Assembly (NCBI GenBank): GCA_008638375.1
Contig: CM018033.1
Coordinates: 17,326,017-17,390,016, forward strand
DNA: 64,000 nucleotides
Source of the DNA: Nyssa sinensis
Lineage: Eukaryota; Streptophyta; Magnoliopsida; Cornales; Nyssaceae
Direction: 5' to 3'
The translations under genes were made by a program, and so were the position numbers. Below, piece by piece: positions 1 through 10,285 of the stretch. Within the stretch, counting starts at the first letter, position 1, and each line of letters begins with the position of its first letter. The notes under the pieces are model-generated. The model ran no database searches. It was not told the origin of the DNA and saw only the letters and a program-made list of their open reading frames with translations.

Positions 1-220
1 AATCGAAGCAGACACTACCTATCATGTATTGCTATAGAGGACGTGGCTGCACTAATTTTCCATGATCCCCTCTACGTACCATCAATGTGCCAAAGGAATT
101 TTCAACCATAAAGTGGTCACCATTAGAGGATGTGCCTGCCCTTTTGCCAAAAGTGAGGCTCACTATACTAACACAATCTTTTATAAAGAATACGCAGATG
201 CTCGAAATGATAACTTATAG

Positions 221-1349
221 GGACCCAAAAATAGGGCTGCAACTCAGTCGGGTCAGGTCGGGCTTGAGGTCTATCCAAGCCTAGCCTGTGATGTGGGCTA
301 GTCAACCCGAACCTAGTCCGAGCCTGAGTTACTTTCAAGAGTATTGGGTTTTTTTGGGTTGCCCGAATTAGGCCAATTTCAATGAGAAATTTCTCTATGA
401 TGTTCTTTTAATGATTTAATCTAATATTCTCCAATAAGTGATAGATCATAATTGAATAAATAAATTAAAAATAGATGTAAATTAGAATTTGATATCTTAA
501 ACAGTAGAATGCTAACCAAAAATAATAGTAAACATTAAACAAAGAACAAAAAGTAACAAAAATAAAATAGACAAGATAAAAAAATCAAGCTTAAATCTTT
601 TAAATGTCTTGGAAAAATCAACACAGTATTCCATAGACATGCTATATATTATATATATAGGCATATACATAAGTGTATAAAGAGACAAGAAGACAATGAT
701 AAAGAAAAGACAAAAACAAAAATAAAGAGAAAGAGATTGTAAACATATCAATGATGGCAGAAATTGAAGGTTTGATGTTGTATTTCTCAGCAATGAGAGA
801 TGATTGGAGAAAGGGAGATGGTCGGAGCTCGAGAGATGGTCGGAGCTTGGGCGATGGTCGGAGAAGAAAGAGAATGAAGCTGCAACACAAATGGCGCTCG
901 GTTAGATTTGATGATGACATAGACGCACAATTGGAGAAAGAGAGATGGTCGAAGCTCAGGCGATGACTGAAGAAGAGAGAGAATGAAGCTATAACACAAA
1001 CGGTGCTCAGTAGGATTTGACGGCAACACAGACGTACTAAAGGTATGAGAGACTGAATGAGATAATGAAACTCCAACCCTAAAACATATGCTTATATAAC
1101 AATTGAATCAATGGCTATGATCTATTTGAAACTTTTATCCAACGATTGTTATTAAATAACATTATAAAATATATGTGCAATTTAAGTTCGGGTTTGGCTT
1201 GGGTACCCGAAGGCCTTGCCCAAGCCCAGCCCGAATTCAATTCGGGCTACCTTTTTTAGGCCCAAGCCCGTCCCAAATTTTCTAAAATATTGACCAAACT
1301 GGTAAATTTTTAGACTGGGCTCGGGTTGGCCCGCTCGAGTTGCAGCCGT
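221..1349. mobile_element. non-autonomous hAT-like DNA transposon
   Basis: This 1129-bp insertion is flanked by a perfect 8-bp duplication, ACTTATAG, at 213-220 and 1350-1357, the size expected of hAT elements. Inverted ends match: GGCTGCAACTC near 235-245 and its complement GAGTTGCAGCC at 1337-1347. Both ends continue into GC-rich inverted sequence of the CGGGCC/GGCCCG type (240-330 and 1190-1335) around an AT-rich core. The reading frame of the interrupted gypsy element resumes exactly after the duplication. No transposase is present. The left inverted repeat starts about 11-13 bases inside the inferred insertion boundary, which is odd. Confidence 0.75.
800..1040. repeat. degenerate minisatellite inside the hAT-like element
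   Basis: Short units based on GAGATGGTCGGAGCT-(C/T)-G(G/A)G are repeated. A longer block of about 115 bases (AAGAGAGAATGAAGCT, ACAC, GCTCGGTAGATTTGA and so on) is duplicated around 865-945 and 970-1035. The reading frames through it are low-complexity by-products of the repeat, not genes. Confidence 0.6.
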
Positions 1350-1853
1350 ACTTATAGAAAGAAAGAGAAAAAGAAAAGGAAAAGGAAACTAAGAAGTCCA
1401 ACGAGTCCATATGCCCAATGGGAACATAGTTTATCAATTATGACGATTAAGGGGGTCTTCCCTATCGGAAAGGGAGGCCCTTATGTCTCAATGTTATACC
1501 ATAAAAATAGAGCCGATCATGGTTGAAGAACCCAAAAAGGCCTATAAATGCTTCCAAGATGGCCCAATGCCTTAATAACAAGAACTTGAAGAAATAAACT
1601 TATCCTTAGAAGAAGAAGTTCACCAACCGGTGTTCATATGTAAAGAACTTAGTACCAAAAAGAAACAAGATTTGGTTGCTTTATTCAAAGAGTTTCTAAT
1701 ATTTTCACTTGGAAATATGATGAAATTTGAGGGATTGATATGAATGTAACTGTCCACAAACTTAGCACAACATAAGCAAAAAACCCAGTCAAGCAAGCTC
1801 CACGAACCTTTTGACCAGAACTCGAGTTGTAAATCAAAGCTGAAATTCAAAAG

Positions 1854-2305
1854 TTGCTCGATGTGGGCCTTATCAGGGCAATTCATCATCATACATGGCT
1901 ATCTAGTATGGTTCTAGTAAGGAAGCGAGTAGGTCAACTAAGAGTCTGCATCGAATTTCACGATCTGAACAAAGCGTGCCAAAAAGATGACTTCCCATTA
2001 CCCAATATTGATACGCTAATAGATGCTACTATAGGGAGCCAAATGTTCTCATTCATGGATGGTTTTAACGGGTACAACCAGATTAAGATAGACCCAAAAG
2101 ACGCTTCCAAGACAGCTTTTGGAACACCCATTGGAAACTTTCATTACACTGTAATTCCATTTGGACTCAATAACGCTAGGGCAACCTATCAACGAACCAT
2201 GATCTATATCTTCCATGATATGTTCTAGAAAAATATGGAGTTCTATGTGGATGATATGGTGGCCAAATCTTGTTGAGAAGAAGAGCATGTAACAAACTTG
2301 AGAAC
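1854..2305 (+). pseudogene. gypsy reverse transcriptase, 5' portion (palm and fingers)
   Basis: The translation shows the standard Ty3/gypsy RT blocks in order: a WLSSMVLVRK block, RVCIEFHDLNKACQKDDFPL, then FSFMDGFNGYNQIKI with the first catalytic Asp, then GLNNARATYQR. A TAG stop at 2226 interrupts it. Just after, the YVDD catalytic box can be read as FYVDDMVAKS, followed by another stop. Upstream from about 1605 the linker before RT can be read, but with several stops and frameshifts. The protein copied element RNA into DNA when intact. It is now dead and is further broken at 2305 by a solo LTR. The family call is secure; the lineage within Ty3/gypsy is not. Confidence 0.85.
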
Positions 2306-2727
2306 TGTAAAAATCTGAGAAATTAGAGTAAATTTTTCGTTTTGTCGGTAGGACACTATTCATGCATTATTTGCTGGTAGGATATTATAGGCACATCATT
2401 TAGACATAAGTTATGTTTAGAAGCATAATTTAAGTATGCTATAGAATGAAAATATGCTTAGAATGTTAAAATACACCTCTTGTGAGAATTTGAGCGAAAT
2501 CGGAGATAGTGTGAAAAACGAGCCCAAAAGGCCAGCCAGGGTGGGCCCGGCCGCGCCCGCTAGCAGGTGAAAACTTTTTTTTTCTAAAAAATATCATGTA
2601 AAATAATTTTAAGAACTTTGGTTAAAGCAGAATATCGATCTAAGGCGTTTTGAGACAGGTTGTAATATAACGAGGTCCCCTGGCTCATTAAGGGCAAAAT
2701 GGTCTCTTTACCCCTTGACCCCTTTAG

Positions 2728-2735
2728 TATAAATA
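2728..2735 (+). promoter_or_regulatory. TATA box of the solo LTR
   Basis: TATAAATA is preceded by a CCCCTTGACCCC stretch, a typical U3 promoter arrangement in a plant LTR. No transcript evidence is available from sequence alone. Confidence 0.5.
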
Positions 2736-2818
2736 GACTACTTAAAAGCTAAAAATATCAGAATTTGGTTGAAGAAAGTACAGAACTCGAGTTTTTTGGG
2801 GAGAGATCATGAAGAAAA

Positions 2819-3518
2819 CCTAGGTTTTTTAACTTTCTACCTTCCAAAACACATCTCTAACCTTAGAATCTCTTAATGCTTCCTTCTAGAAAGTTGTTCC
2901 CCACCACAAAAGCTATAATCCTATTAATTTTTTTAGCTTCAAAGTGAGCACAACTCCCTAGAGTTGATAAAACCCCTTCTAGGTATAATATTTTGCTAAA
3001 TAAAGACTAGAGTTAAATTTATTGGTATTTTTATAAGTTGGTTGTATGACTTACATGCTTACTTGATATTAGAAAACTACCTAGCATATAGTTGCTTTGA
3101 AAACCTAGGGTTGGTACTTTGTATACTTATGTATGCTTTGAGAATTTGGTAAAATTGTGAACATATAACCTAGGTTTTTCAACTTTCTACCTTCCAAAAC
3201 ACATCTCTAACCTTAGAATCTCTCAATGCTTCCTTCTAGAAAGTTGTTCCCTACCATAAAAGCTACAATCCTATTGATTGTTTTAGATTCAAAGTGAGCA
3301 CAACTCCCTATAGTTGATAAAACCCCTTCTAGGTATAATATTTTGCTAAATAAAGACTAGAGTTAAATTTATTGGTGTTTTTATAAGTTGGTTGTATGAC
3401 TTATATGCTTACTTGATATTAGAAAACCACCTAGCATATAGTCGCTTTGAAAACCTAGGGTTGGTACTTTGTATACTTGTGTATTCTTTGAGAATTTGGT
3501 AAAGTTGTGAACATATAA
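2819..3518. repeat. 350-bp tandem duplication within the solo LTR
   Basis: Two adjacent copies, 2819-3168 and 3169-3518, each begin CCTAGGTTTTT and end GTGAACATATAA. They differ by only a small number of substitutions and the period is exactly 350 bp. The duplication is in the leader part of the LTR, downstream of the TATA box. Confidence 0.9.
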
Positions 3519-5387
3519 CATGAATATATGTATAATTGATTGTATTATAGCGTATGTTGATGTAGGAAAAGTCTTGTAGTTTGAAAGTTATGGTTTACTT
3601 AATTTATGATGCATGATTTAAGGCACACCCCATGTGTTTGATAAAATGCCTCATAGAAATTACATAGTAAGTTAAGGCATGTTGGCATAGTGTGAATATT
3701 TGGAAACATAGAGTGTGTTGAGCACTTTGGTCCTATACATTATGAGGGTGTAGATCCTGTGGTGAAAAAAATCAAAATGTGGCCAAAATGAGTGGTACTT
3801 GCATGCTAACGGGAGAGGATCGTGAAATGAAACATGTGTTGAGCATAGAGTTGTATGTGTGTGTTATGCATATTGCCATTACATTACATTAGTGAATTGG
3901 AGGGATTATAGCTCACAAATGTTCACTTTGCAGATGCCACAATTTACCTTTATTCTTTGTTTAGCATTATGTCATACAAACCATCACGCTTACCCTACGT
4001 GGGATTACATTTTTCAAATGAGACTCCCGGCACATGAGACTTGTTAAAGCCTTTAAGCATGGAGAAAAAAATGGACTTTGAATTGTATTTGGCCTAAAGG
4101 CTATATTTTGTACGTAGGGGGCATAAGCCCCATGAAGTTTATTTCATGTTTAAAGTTTAGACTTTGTCTAAGTTATAAACTTGATTTTATGTTAGATTGT
4201 ATGGAATTGTGTATTGAATATGAATGAGGAGCATGGAATTCCAAGTAGTTACTTTGTTTTTGAAACATGATTGTGAATATTGGAAATATAAAATTGTACA
4301 AATAAATATTCTATTAGGTGTTGTTGTTGGTATTGAAAAGGATGAGGAGGAGGAATGGGATGAGGAAAAAGGTCAATAAACAAATGAGACTATGGTGAGG
4401 TTTTTCAAGAATAGCAACTACGTTAAGTGGAGTGGGAGAGCACGCCTAGATTTTCTAAGTAAGGAATCAAATGAATTAAGAAGAAAAAGAAAGGTAAAGA
4501 AATGAAAATAGGGGCATAGGAGGAGACTTGAGGCAAATTAGTAAAAAATTACTTAAGGTCCAAAAATAAGAGAAAAAGGGTAAAATGGTCATTTTACATG
4601 TTATAGGATCCCACACCAAGTTTGGTGACGAAATAAATTGAAATGGGTACAAAAAATGTTAAAAAATCAAGATTTTAGGCCAAGGCCTTGTAGCAAGCAA
4701 CCCAGCCGAGCGCTTGCACGTGCCTGGCCGCCCCTCCCCGCGTACCTACGCCATGGGCATGCCATAACATACCTTCCAAGGTCATTTCAAGGCCATTCAC
4801 TCCCATGTTAGACACCACCTTTTGGAACCCCTTTTAGGCCACTTTTCGCTATTATACGAAGCCATGTGGAGCACCTTGTTGGAACATATTTTAGTCATTA
4901 TTCAAGATCATGTTTGGCCAACTCCTTCGACCACTTTAGGTAGGCTTTTTGACCTATCCTTGGTCTATGCCATAAGACATTTTTAGCCTATTTTAGCCAT
5001 CAATTTGAGTCACCTTAGGCAAACCTTTTTGGCTAGTTTTTACCTATGTCTTAGGCTATTTTTTGGTCAACATTCTAAGTTTTTTTTGAATAATATTTTG
5101 GGTCATTTTGGGCCATTGTTTCAAGGCGCATTAGAGACATTTTTGGGGCTATCTTGGAGGTCATGCTTGGACATGACTTAGACTATTTTTTACCATTGGT
5201 TAGGGAGGTATTTGTCTAGTATTTGAAACTCATCTTGGGTGAGTCTACTTAGCATTTTGCATTCTTAATTTTGGAAAACATGGGGAAACTAATATGTAAT
5301 CAATTAAATCCATTCAATTGTATTTTATTAATACTTTTTAGGTCATTTTCAATCATTCCCTGGGTTTTAGAAATTTGGGGCGTGACA

Positions 5388-5757
5388 AGAACGATCTTCG
5401 AAAGATGCAAAAGATTCAAACTCAAGTTGAACCTACTCAAATAAGCCTTTGGCATTACTACAGGAAAGTTTCTAAGCTGTATAGTGCACAAACATAGCAT
5501 CAATTTAGACTTAACCAAGGTAAACAGAATCAAGAATATGCCAAGACCAAATTCCTAGAAGCAGTTGAAAAGTTTCTTGGGAAAGGTGAATTACATTGGA
5601 AGATTCATCCCAGCTCTTACAGAAATAATGCAACCGTTCAACACAGTACTCAAAGCCAAAACTCCCTTCCGGTGGACAGAGGGACCTCAATAGGCTTTTG
5701 AGGATATCAAGAGGGTTTTAACCTTACCAAAAAACCCTGAGTATCCCGAGTAATTGG
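5388..5757 (+). pseudogene. gypsy reverse transcriptase, 3' portion (thumb/connection)
   Basis: This is the continuation of the RT interrupted at 2305. The TIFERCKRFKLKLN block is followed, after a stop, by AFGITTGKFL, which is the usual gypsy segment after the YVDD box. With frameshifts it continues as FLGKVNYIGRFIPALTEIMQPF and FRWTEGPQ, the conserved start of the connection/RNase H region. The first five bases, AGAAC, repeat those at 2301-2305 and are the target duplication of the solo LTR between the two pieces. Homology is no longer recognisable past about 5760. Confidence 0.8.
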
Positions 5758-5760
5758 TCT

Positions 5761-6303
5761 ATGATACCTTTTGGTATTATAGTCACATGCTAGACTTTTA
5801 GAAGAGTCTCCCGAAGGCATGCCCCCAAACCTTAAGGCATCGCTATAGGGGAAGAGCAAAGAGTTCCTCGGAGGGAGCTTTCTCTTAAAAGAGTCCATCG
5901 GGTCTGGAAACTTGGTGTGTTTTGACCAAATCCTAATGGAATACTACTAAGTTTAGGAACTAAGATTAGCTCGACCAATACTTAGGCTTATTCTCAACGA
6001 GTGCTAAGTTCAGGGACTAAAGAGTAGTTTGACTTATGATTGCATAGTATTGGCTCTGACATCACTTATCAATCATGACATTGAGCTGTATTGATGTTGA
6101 TGAGGTACCTACAACTACTAACCTACTCTAAATATAATTAAGACTATTTATAAAAATACTTTAAATATTACTAGGACTCAATACACTAAAACTAGAAAAC
6201 TTCCTAAATTATGTAAGCTTGGTTTAATTGGCCCACATGCTATTTATAAATATGTCAAAGAACTTTAAGTGGTTTAAACTTTTTTTTATTCTAAAATCAC
6301 TAC
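5761..6303. other. unassigned spacer between gypsy remnants
   Basis: No open frame with recognisable homology is present. A sequence at 6048-6063 resembles the reverse complement of a methionine-tRNA primer site, but no LTR edge lies beside it. The stretch is probably further degraded retroelement sequence. Confidence 0.4.
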
Positions 6304-6689
6304 TGCAGCACGAAAACGTGAAGGAGGATCGAACATGTCGAATTCCTTAGAAACCAAGAACAAAGAGGACTCCTCACCTAAAAGAGAACAACTCTTAAAT
6401 TTCTAAACTAAAATATTATTGATAATCTAAAGAATAAGAACTGTTTTACATCTAGAATACTACTATTTTGACTAGGAAATCAAAACTCCTATTTTTATGT
6501 TAATCTTAATACAATAAAAATTATTAATTCAAATAGGATACTACTAAGTCTTATATTTCCTATACTAATTCTAATAAAATTAGGAAACTAGAGAAATTAA
6601 TAATAAATTAAAATTAGAAACTAAACAATCCTAATACAACTCTAAAACAAAATTTCGTATTTTTAGGGTACCAAATCTGTCCTACATCA
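6304..6689 (-). repeat. LTR of the deleted gypsy element (left copy)
   Basis: It is about 386 bp. It matches 7829-7988 over its first part (GAAAACGTGAAGG, GGACTCCTCACCTAA, AAATATTATTGATAA) and 10028-10285 over the rest (CTAGGAAATCAAAACTCC, TTATATTTCCTAT, GGTACCA-ATCTGTC). It lies next to the polypurine tract, so it is the 3' LTR on the minus strand. Confidence 0.75.
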
Positions 6690-7153
6690 ATCTCCCACAC
6701 TTGAAAACAATTCGTCATCGATTTAACTGGATGTACGCGACCACATCCTTGTCCATAATCCTATTGAATGTTTTCAGGAGTAATTAAAGGCATAAAAACT
6801 TCTTCTACCCCATCTTCCATGAAGTTGTAACTTTAGGCCTTTTTCTGATAATAATAATGCTCTAGTAATAAAACAAAAATTATGTTCTTGATATACCATA
6901 ATTTCAATTTTAATATAAGCATTAGAATTTTCTTTAGCGTAGACAACTTCAATGGGATTTTCTTACTTCTCTGTAACAACTTCTTCTTCTTGTATGATAG
7001 AATTTTCAGTCAATTCCTCTTCTTTGTCATCTGCACCAACTATTTCAACAATATTAATAAAAATAAATTTGACTTTATTTTCTATTGACTCTTTGTGGTT
7101 ATCTTTAATGGATGAAATAACTTGATATGTATCTTTTATGAAAAAAGGGTCTT

Positions 7154-7560
7154 CTACAAGAATGTTGACTTCTTCAATGATTCAATATATGCAACATTAT
7201 CAGTCAAAGTATTTTCAACAATTTTAGACTGTACTTGTACTTTTTTAGTGGTGCTTTTCCTTATTGGCCTGTATTTATGTTCTAAAATCTGTAAATAATT
7301 TCTTGGTAAAAATTTAACCATTAGTAGTCTCATTATTCTTGGCCATGAATGAATGCATTTTTTTTCTTTACAATTGCTTATGCCTCTATAAATCAAGCCA
7401 CAATCTTTTCGCAAATCCAATGAGTTTATCTTTTACCAAAAAATACTATTATTCTTCTGAAAGTATAAAATCATTAAGACAATCATCCAAATCATAAACC
7501 CAATCATGAAATCTTCAAAATAAAAATTACCATCAAAATTAGGGAAGTTTTTTGTAATTG
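7154..7560 (-). pseudogene. gypsy gag remnant
   Basis: A minus-strand 88-codon open frame (7154-7420) contains a WPRIMRLLMVKFLPRNYLQIL segment. This corresponds to the plant gypsy gag motif usually written W..MK.LM...FLP..Y. Upstream at about 7480-7560, LPNFDGNFYFEDF matches the usual FDG..DPEDFLDW gag block. There is no intact start, and frames are broken between the blocks. It formed the capsid part of an element that is now mostly deleted. Beyond 7154 the frame runs into sequence belonging to the far 3' end of the polyprotein, which marks the internal deletion. Confidence 0.65.
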
Positions 7561-8917
7561 CAACTTGCTCTGTTTTCAAGCTAGCCTCAAGCAAATCCTC
7601 CGGCATGATTTTCGTCGACTAAAAGGTCTCTAGGGGGATTAACAATGAGTCCTATAAGAACTTCTCATACTACACTAAGTTGATCGTTGATCTGTGGGAA
7701 ATATTGCTTATGGTCATCAATTACGACCCATATAACCTCTGTCCCATGACGAACATCAATGTGATGTTTTATTCCGTCTCTACTAATTACTATCAAGCTA
7801 GGCAAATCCTCACTCTAATACCTAATAATGCAGAATGGAAACGTGGAAGGGAGAATCGAACACGTTGAAATCCTTAGAAAACAAGTAACATGGGGGACTC
7901 CTCACCTAACAAGAGAAATTAATTCTCTACAATTCATAATTAAATATTATTGATAAAAACAATTAACCGTAAAGACATATTAAGTCATTGTGGGTGCCAA
8001 CACTGGAAAAAAGGAAAGGTTTAATCCCTTTTTTATGGATTTAGAGGGATCCTGACTGTCTCTTTCCCTTAAGGTGGGAAGGAACACCACTTATGGGAGA
8101 TAGAGAAATTAAGGAGCCGCCAGCTTATTTTTGGGCAAGAAACAAACAAACCCATTACAACATAATATAATTAAAAAAAAATTTGAAAAGGAATGAAATA
8201 ATTGAAATTACATTTCTTTATCTCCTAGTTACATTCTAAAGACCCCTTGACATAGGTCAAATGAAATAAAGTACTAAAATTACAAAACCAAACAATATAT
8301 GGATCTAGGGGCTAAGGTACGGAATGGAAAGGTGTTAGACCCCCACTCGACCCGATCTGATCCGAATGGATCGACCTTGAATATTCACTTACAAGGCTAT
8401 TTTGTCATGAGAAAACTGAAAAGAGATATATGAGTCCGGAAAAGATAAATAATAAAGAATCTAGCATGAAAAAATAAAATAAAACGGAAAAAGACAGAAA
8501 AAAGATCTAACTCTGGCCCAAGGGCTTCCTACGTATCCATTCAAAAAACAGAATCACAGTCACATAGTTCTCTAGTTTACTCTCTTTTATCAACAGTGAT
8601 AAAAGAGGCGAGATCAACCGGATCTAAGAAAATTGTTAAGGGTTTGAGAGTGTATCTTATTCAATCATTGGCATTGGGCAGATCTTTAGCTAGGAAAATC
8701 TAGATCAGAAGCTTCAATCTGACAGATTTATGGCTTGTTCTTCAATTTGGAAAGCATTGTTTTGGCTTGCTTCATGAAAAGAGGCTGTCACTTCGGTAGG
8801 GCTTCAGCCTCGGGAGAGAGAGAGTTATTGTAGAGAGAACTCTAGAATTAAACTAACATTGTAAGACTATGGAAATCCTGTCTTTCTCCATCCTTTAAAA
8901 CTGATGGCCAGGGGCTC

Positions 8918-8925
8918 TATTTATA
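8918..8925 (-). promoter_or_regulatory. TATA box of the minus-strand solo LTR
   Basis: On the minus strand the sequence reads CCTATAAATAGAGCCCC. It lies about 1.1 kb from the LTR 5' end, a reasonable U3 length for a 2-kb LTR. Confidence 0.5.
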
Positions 8926-9180
8926 GGACAACATAGAGATTCGATTCAAGGGTCTAGGATGAAACCCTAAATGGAGGGTTAAGATCATGTCTTGAGTGAT
9001 AATTATCTAATTAAATAAATAAAAAATTGAATAAGAATGATTATCGTAACTAAATGAATTAATAAATAATTATGACAATACACGAACCAATAGAATTGGT
9101 GTCTACATGCAAGAGCCAATGAGATAAAAGAGAAATAGAATTTAATTAGAAAATAAACTCTAAAACAAAAACGTCGAAGT

Positions 9181-9183
<3 letters not shown>

Positions 9184-9215
<32 letters not shown>
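9184..9215. repeat. (TA)n microsatellite
   Basis: About 16 uninterrupted TA dinucleotides lie inside the solo LTR. Confidence 0.95.
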
Positions 9216-9217
<2 letters not shown>

Positions 9218-9589
9218 ATTTAAGGAAATATCAAGCAACTAGACTTATGGAAACTTTAAAAGCAAAAAGTCCTAATTAAGCCTCAATAGACTACTATCAC
9301 TCAAGATTACCAAATTGTCTCTAATTCGATGGAGAATCTCTAGATTGCCACAAGACATGTGAAATGACCAAATTACTCCCGATTCGTCACCAAAGGGCCA
9401 AAATTACCGAAATAAACCCATGTGGGTAAAATGAGATAAAAATTATGAAAATGCCCCCTAAGTGACTAGGAAATCCTACTGAGGGTAGGATTATGCCAAA
9501 TTACCAAAATGCCCTTAGTGGGAAAAAAGGTGTCAAAATTACCGAAACGCCATCCGATGAGCAAAAGAGTTCTAAACAAAGTGATATTT

Positions 9590-9960
9590 TGTCGAGAAGA
9601 GTCCTACTTGTACTGGGACTTTAACAAGAGAGTCCTAGCAAAAATAAGACTCTATCAAGAGGAGTCCTAGCAGAAATAAGACTCTGTCAAGAGGAGTCCT
9701 AATGGAGCTAGGACTCTAGTAAGAAAGTCCTAGCGAGAATAGGACTCTATCAAGAGGAGTCCTAAGAGAGGACTTTGTCATGAAGAGTCCTACTGCGACT
9801 GGGACTCTATCAAGATAATCATAATAGGATGGGACTCTATCAAGAAAGTCCTAATAGGAGTGGGACTCTATCGGAAAGAGTCCTACTTGGACTGGGACTT
9901 TGACAAAAGAGTCCTATCGGGAGCGGGACTCTATCGGGAAGAGTCCTACTTGAAGTAGGT
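9590..9960. repeat. minisatellite of about 34 bp in the solo LTR
   Basis: About ten imperfect copies of a unit resembling GACTCTATCAAGAGGAGTCCTA plus roughly 12 variable bases occur here. Each unit has an inverted-repeat core, GGACTC...GAGTCC, so each copy can fold into a small hairpin. Confidence 0.85.
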
Positions 9961-10285
9961 TTCTTAGCATAGTTACCAAATTACTACAATTTAATCAAGG
10001 GTCACAAAATGAGGTGTCTATAGTCATATTTATAGTGCTAGACTAGAAAACCAAAACTCTTATTTTTATACTAATCTTATTACAATAAAGGCTATTATTT
10101 CGAATAGGAAAATACTAATTCTTATATTTCCTATATTAATCCTAATAAAATAAAGACTCTTATTTTGAATAAAAAAATAATAAAGATAACGAACTTGAGA
10201 TAGGCTCGAATTTGAAAACTAAAAATCCTAATACAACTCTAACACTAATTTCTTATTTTCAAGGTACCATATCTGTCATACATCA

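Larger units (their letters stand above)
2306..5387 (+). mobile_element. solo LTR (3.08 kb) inserted in gypsy RT
   Basis: It starts TGTAAAAATC and ends GGGGCGTGACA, so it has the TG...CA termini of an LTR. It is bounded by a perfect 5-bp duplication, AGAAC (2301-2305 and 5388-5392). The interrupted RT frame resumes directly after it. No gag or pol homology, second LTR, primer site or polypurine tract is seen inside, so it is best read as one long LTR left by recombination between two LTRs. A TATAAATA box at 2728-2735 supports plus orientation. It contains an internal 350-bp tandem duplication. Confidence 0.85.
1..5760 (+). mobile_element. Ty3/gypsy remnant, split by two later insertions
   Basis: This is a decayed Ty3/gypsy polyprotein region present in three pieces: 1-220, 1350-2305 and 5388 to about 5760. 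The pieces are separated by a hAT-like element and a solo LTR. When the insertions are disregarded, the reading frame resumes across both breaks. The Thr-Tyr-Arg frame at 213-220 continues at 1350, and the RT thumb sequence broken near 2305 resumes at 5388 with a TIFERCKRFKLKLN-type motif. No LTRs of this element are visible. The left end is cut by the window and the right end fades out after 5760. Confidence 0.85.
7989..10022 (-). mobile_element. solo LTR (2.03 kb), minus orientation
   Basis: It is flanked by a perfect 5-bp duplication, GTCAT (7984-7988 and 10023-10027), and interrupts the LTR at 7829-10285. On the minus strand it begins TATAGACACCTCATTTTGTG, a mutated form of the common plant LTR start TGTAGACACCTC, and ends GGCACCCACA. 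A minus-strand TATAAATA at 8925-8918 supports this orientation. No internal coding region is seen. Inside it are a TA microsatellite (9184-9215) and a 34-bp minisatellite (about 9590-9960). Confidence 0.8.
6304..10285 (-). mobile_element. internally deleted minus-strand gypsy element, right LTR split by a solo LTR
   Basis: Two matching LTRs bracket a short internal part. One lies at 6304-6689. The other lies at 7829-7988 plus 10028-10285 and is split by another insertion. Both begin TGCAG and end with a TACATCA edge on the plus strand. In the minus direction the order is LTR, a weak primer site (7812-7825, diverged from TGGTATCAGAGC), a gag remnant (7560-7154), the extreme end of the polyprotein, a purine-rich AAGTGTGGGAGA tract at about 6691-6702, then LTR. 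Most of pol is deleted. No matching 5-bp duplication is seen at the outer ends (ACTAC versus ATCAG), which suggests age or recombination. Confidence 0.7.

Noticed and set aside
751..966. 71-codon frame rich in Arg/Gly
   Set aside because: It follows a minisatellite inside the hAT-like element.
6048..6063. Sequence resembling a reverse-complement methionine-tRNA primer site
   Set aside because: No LTR edge with TG/CA or matching LTR sequence starts beside it.
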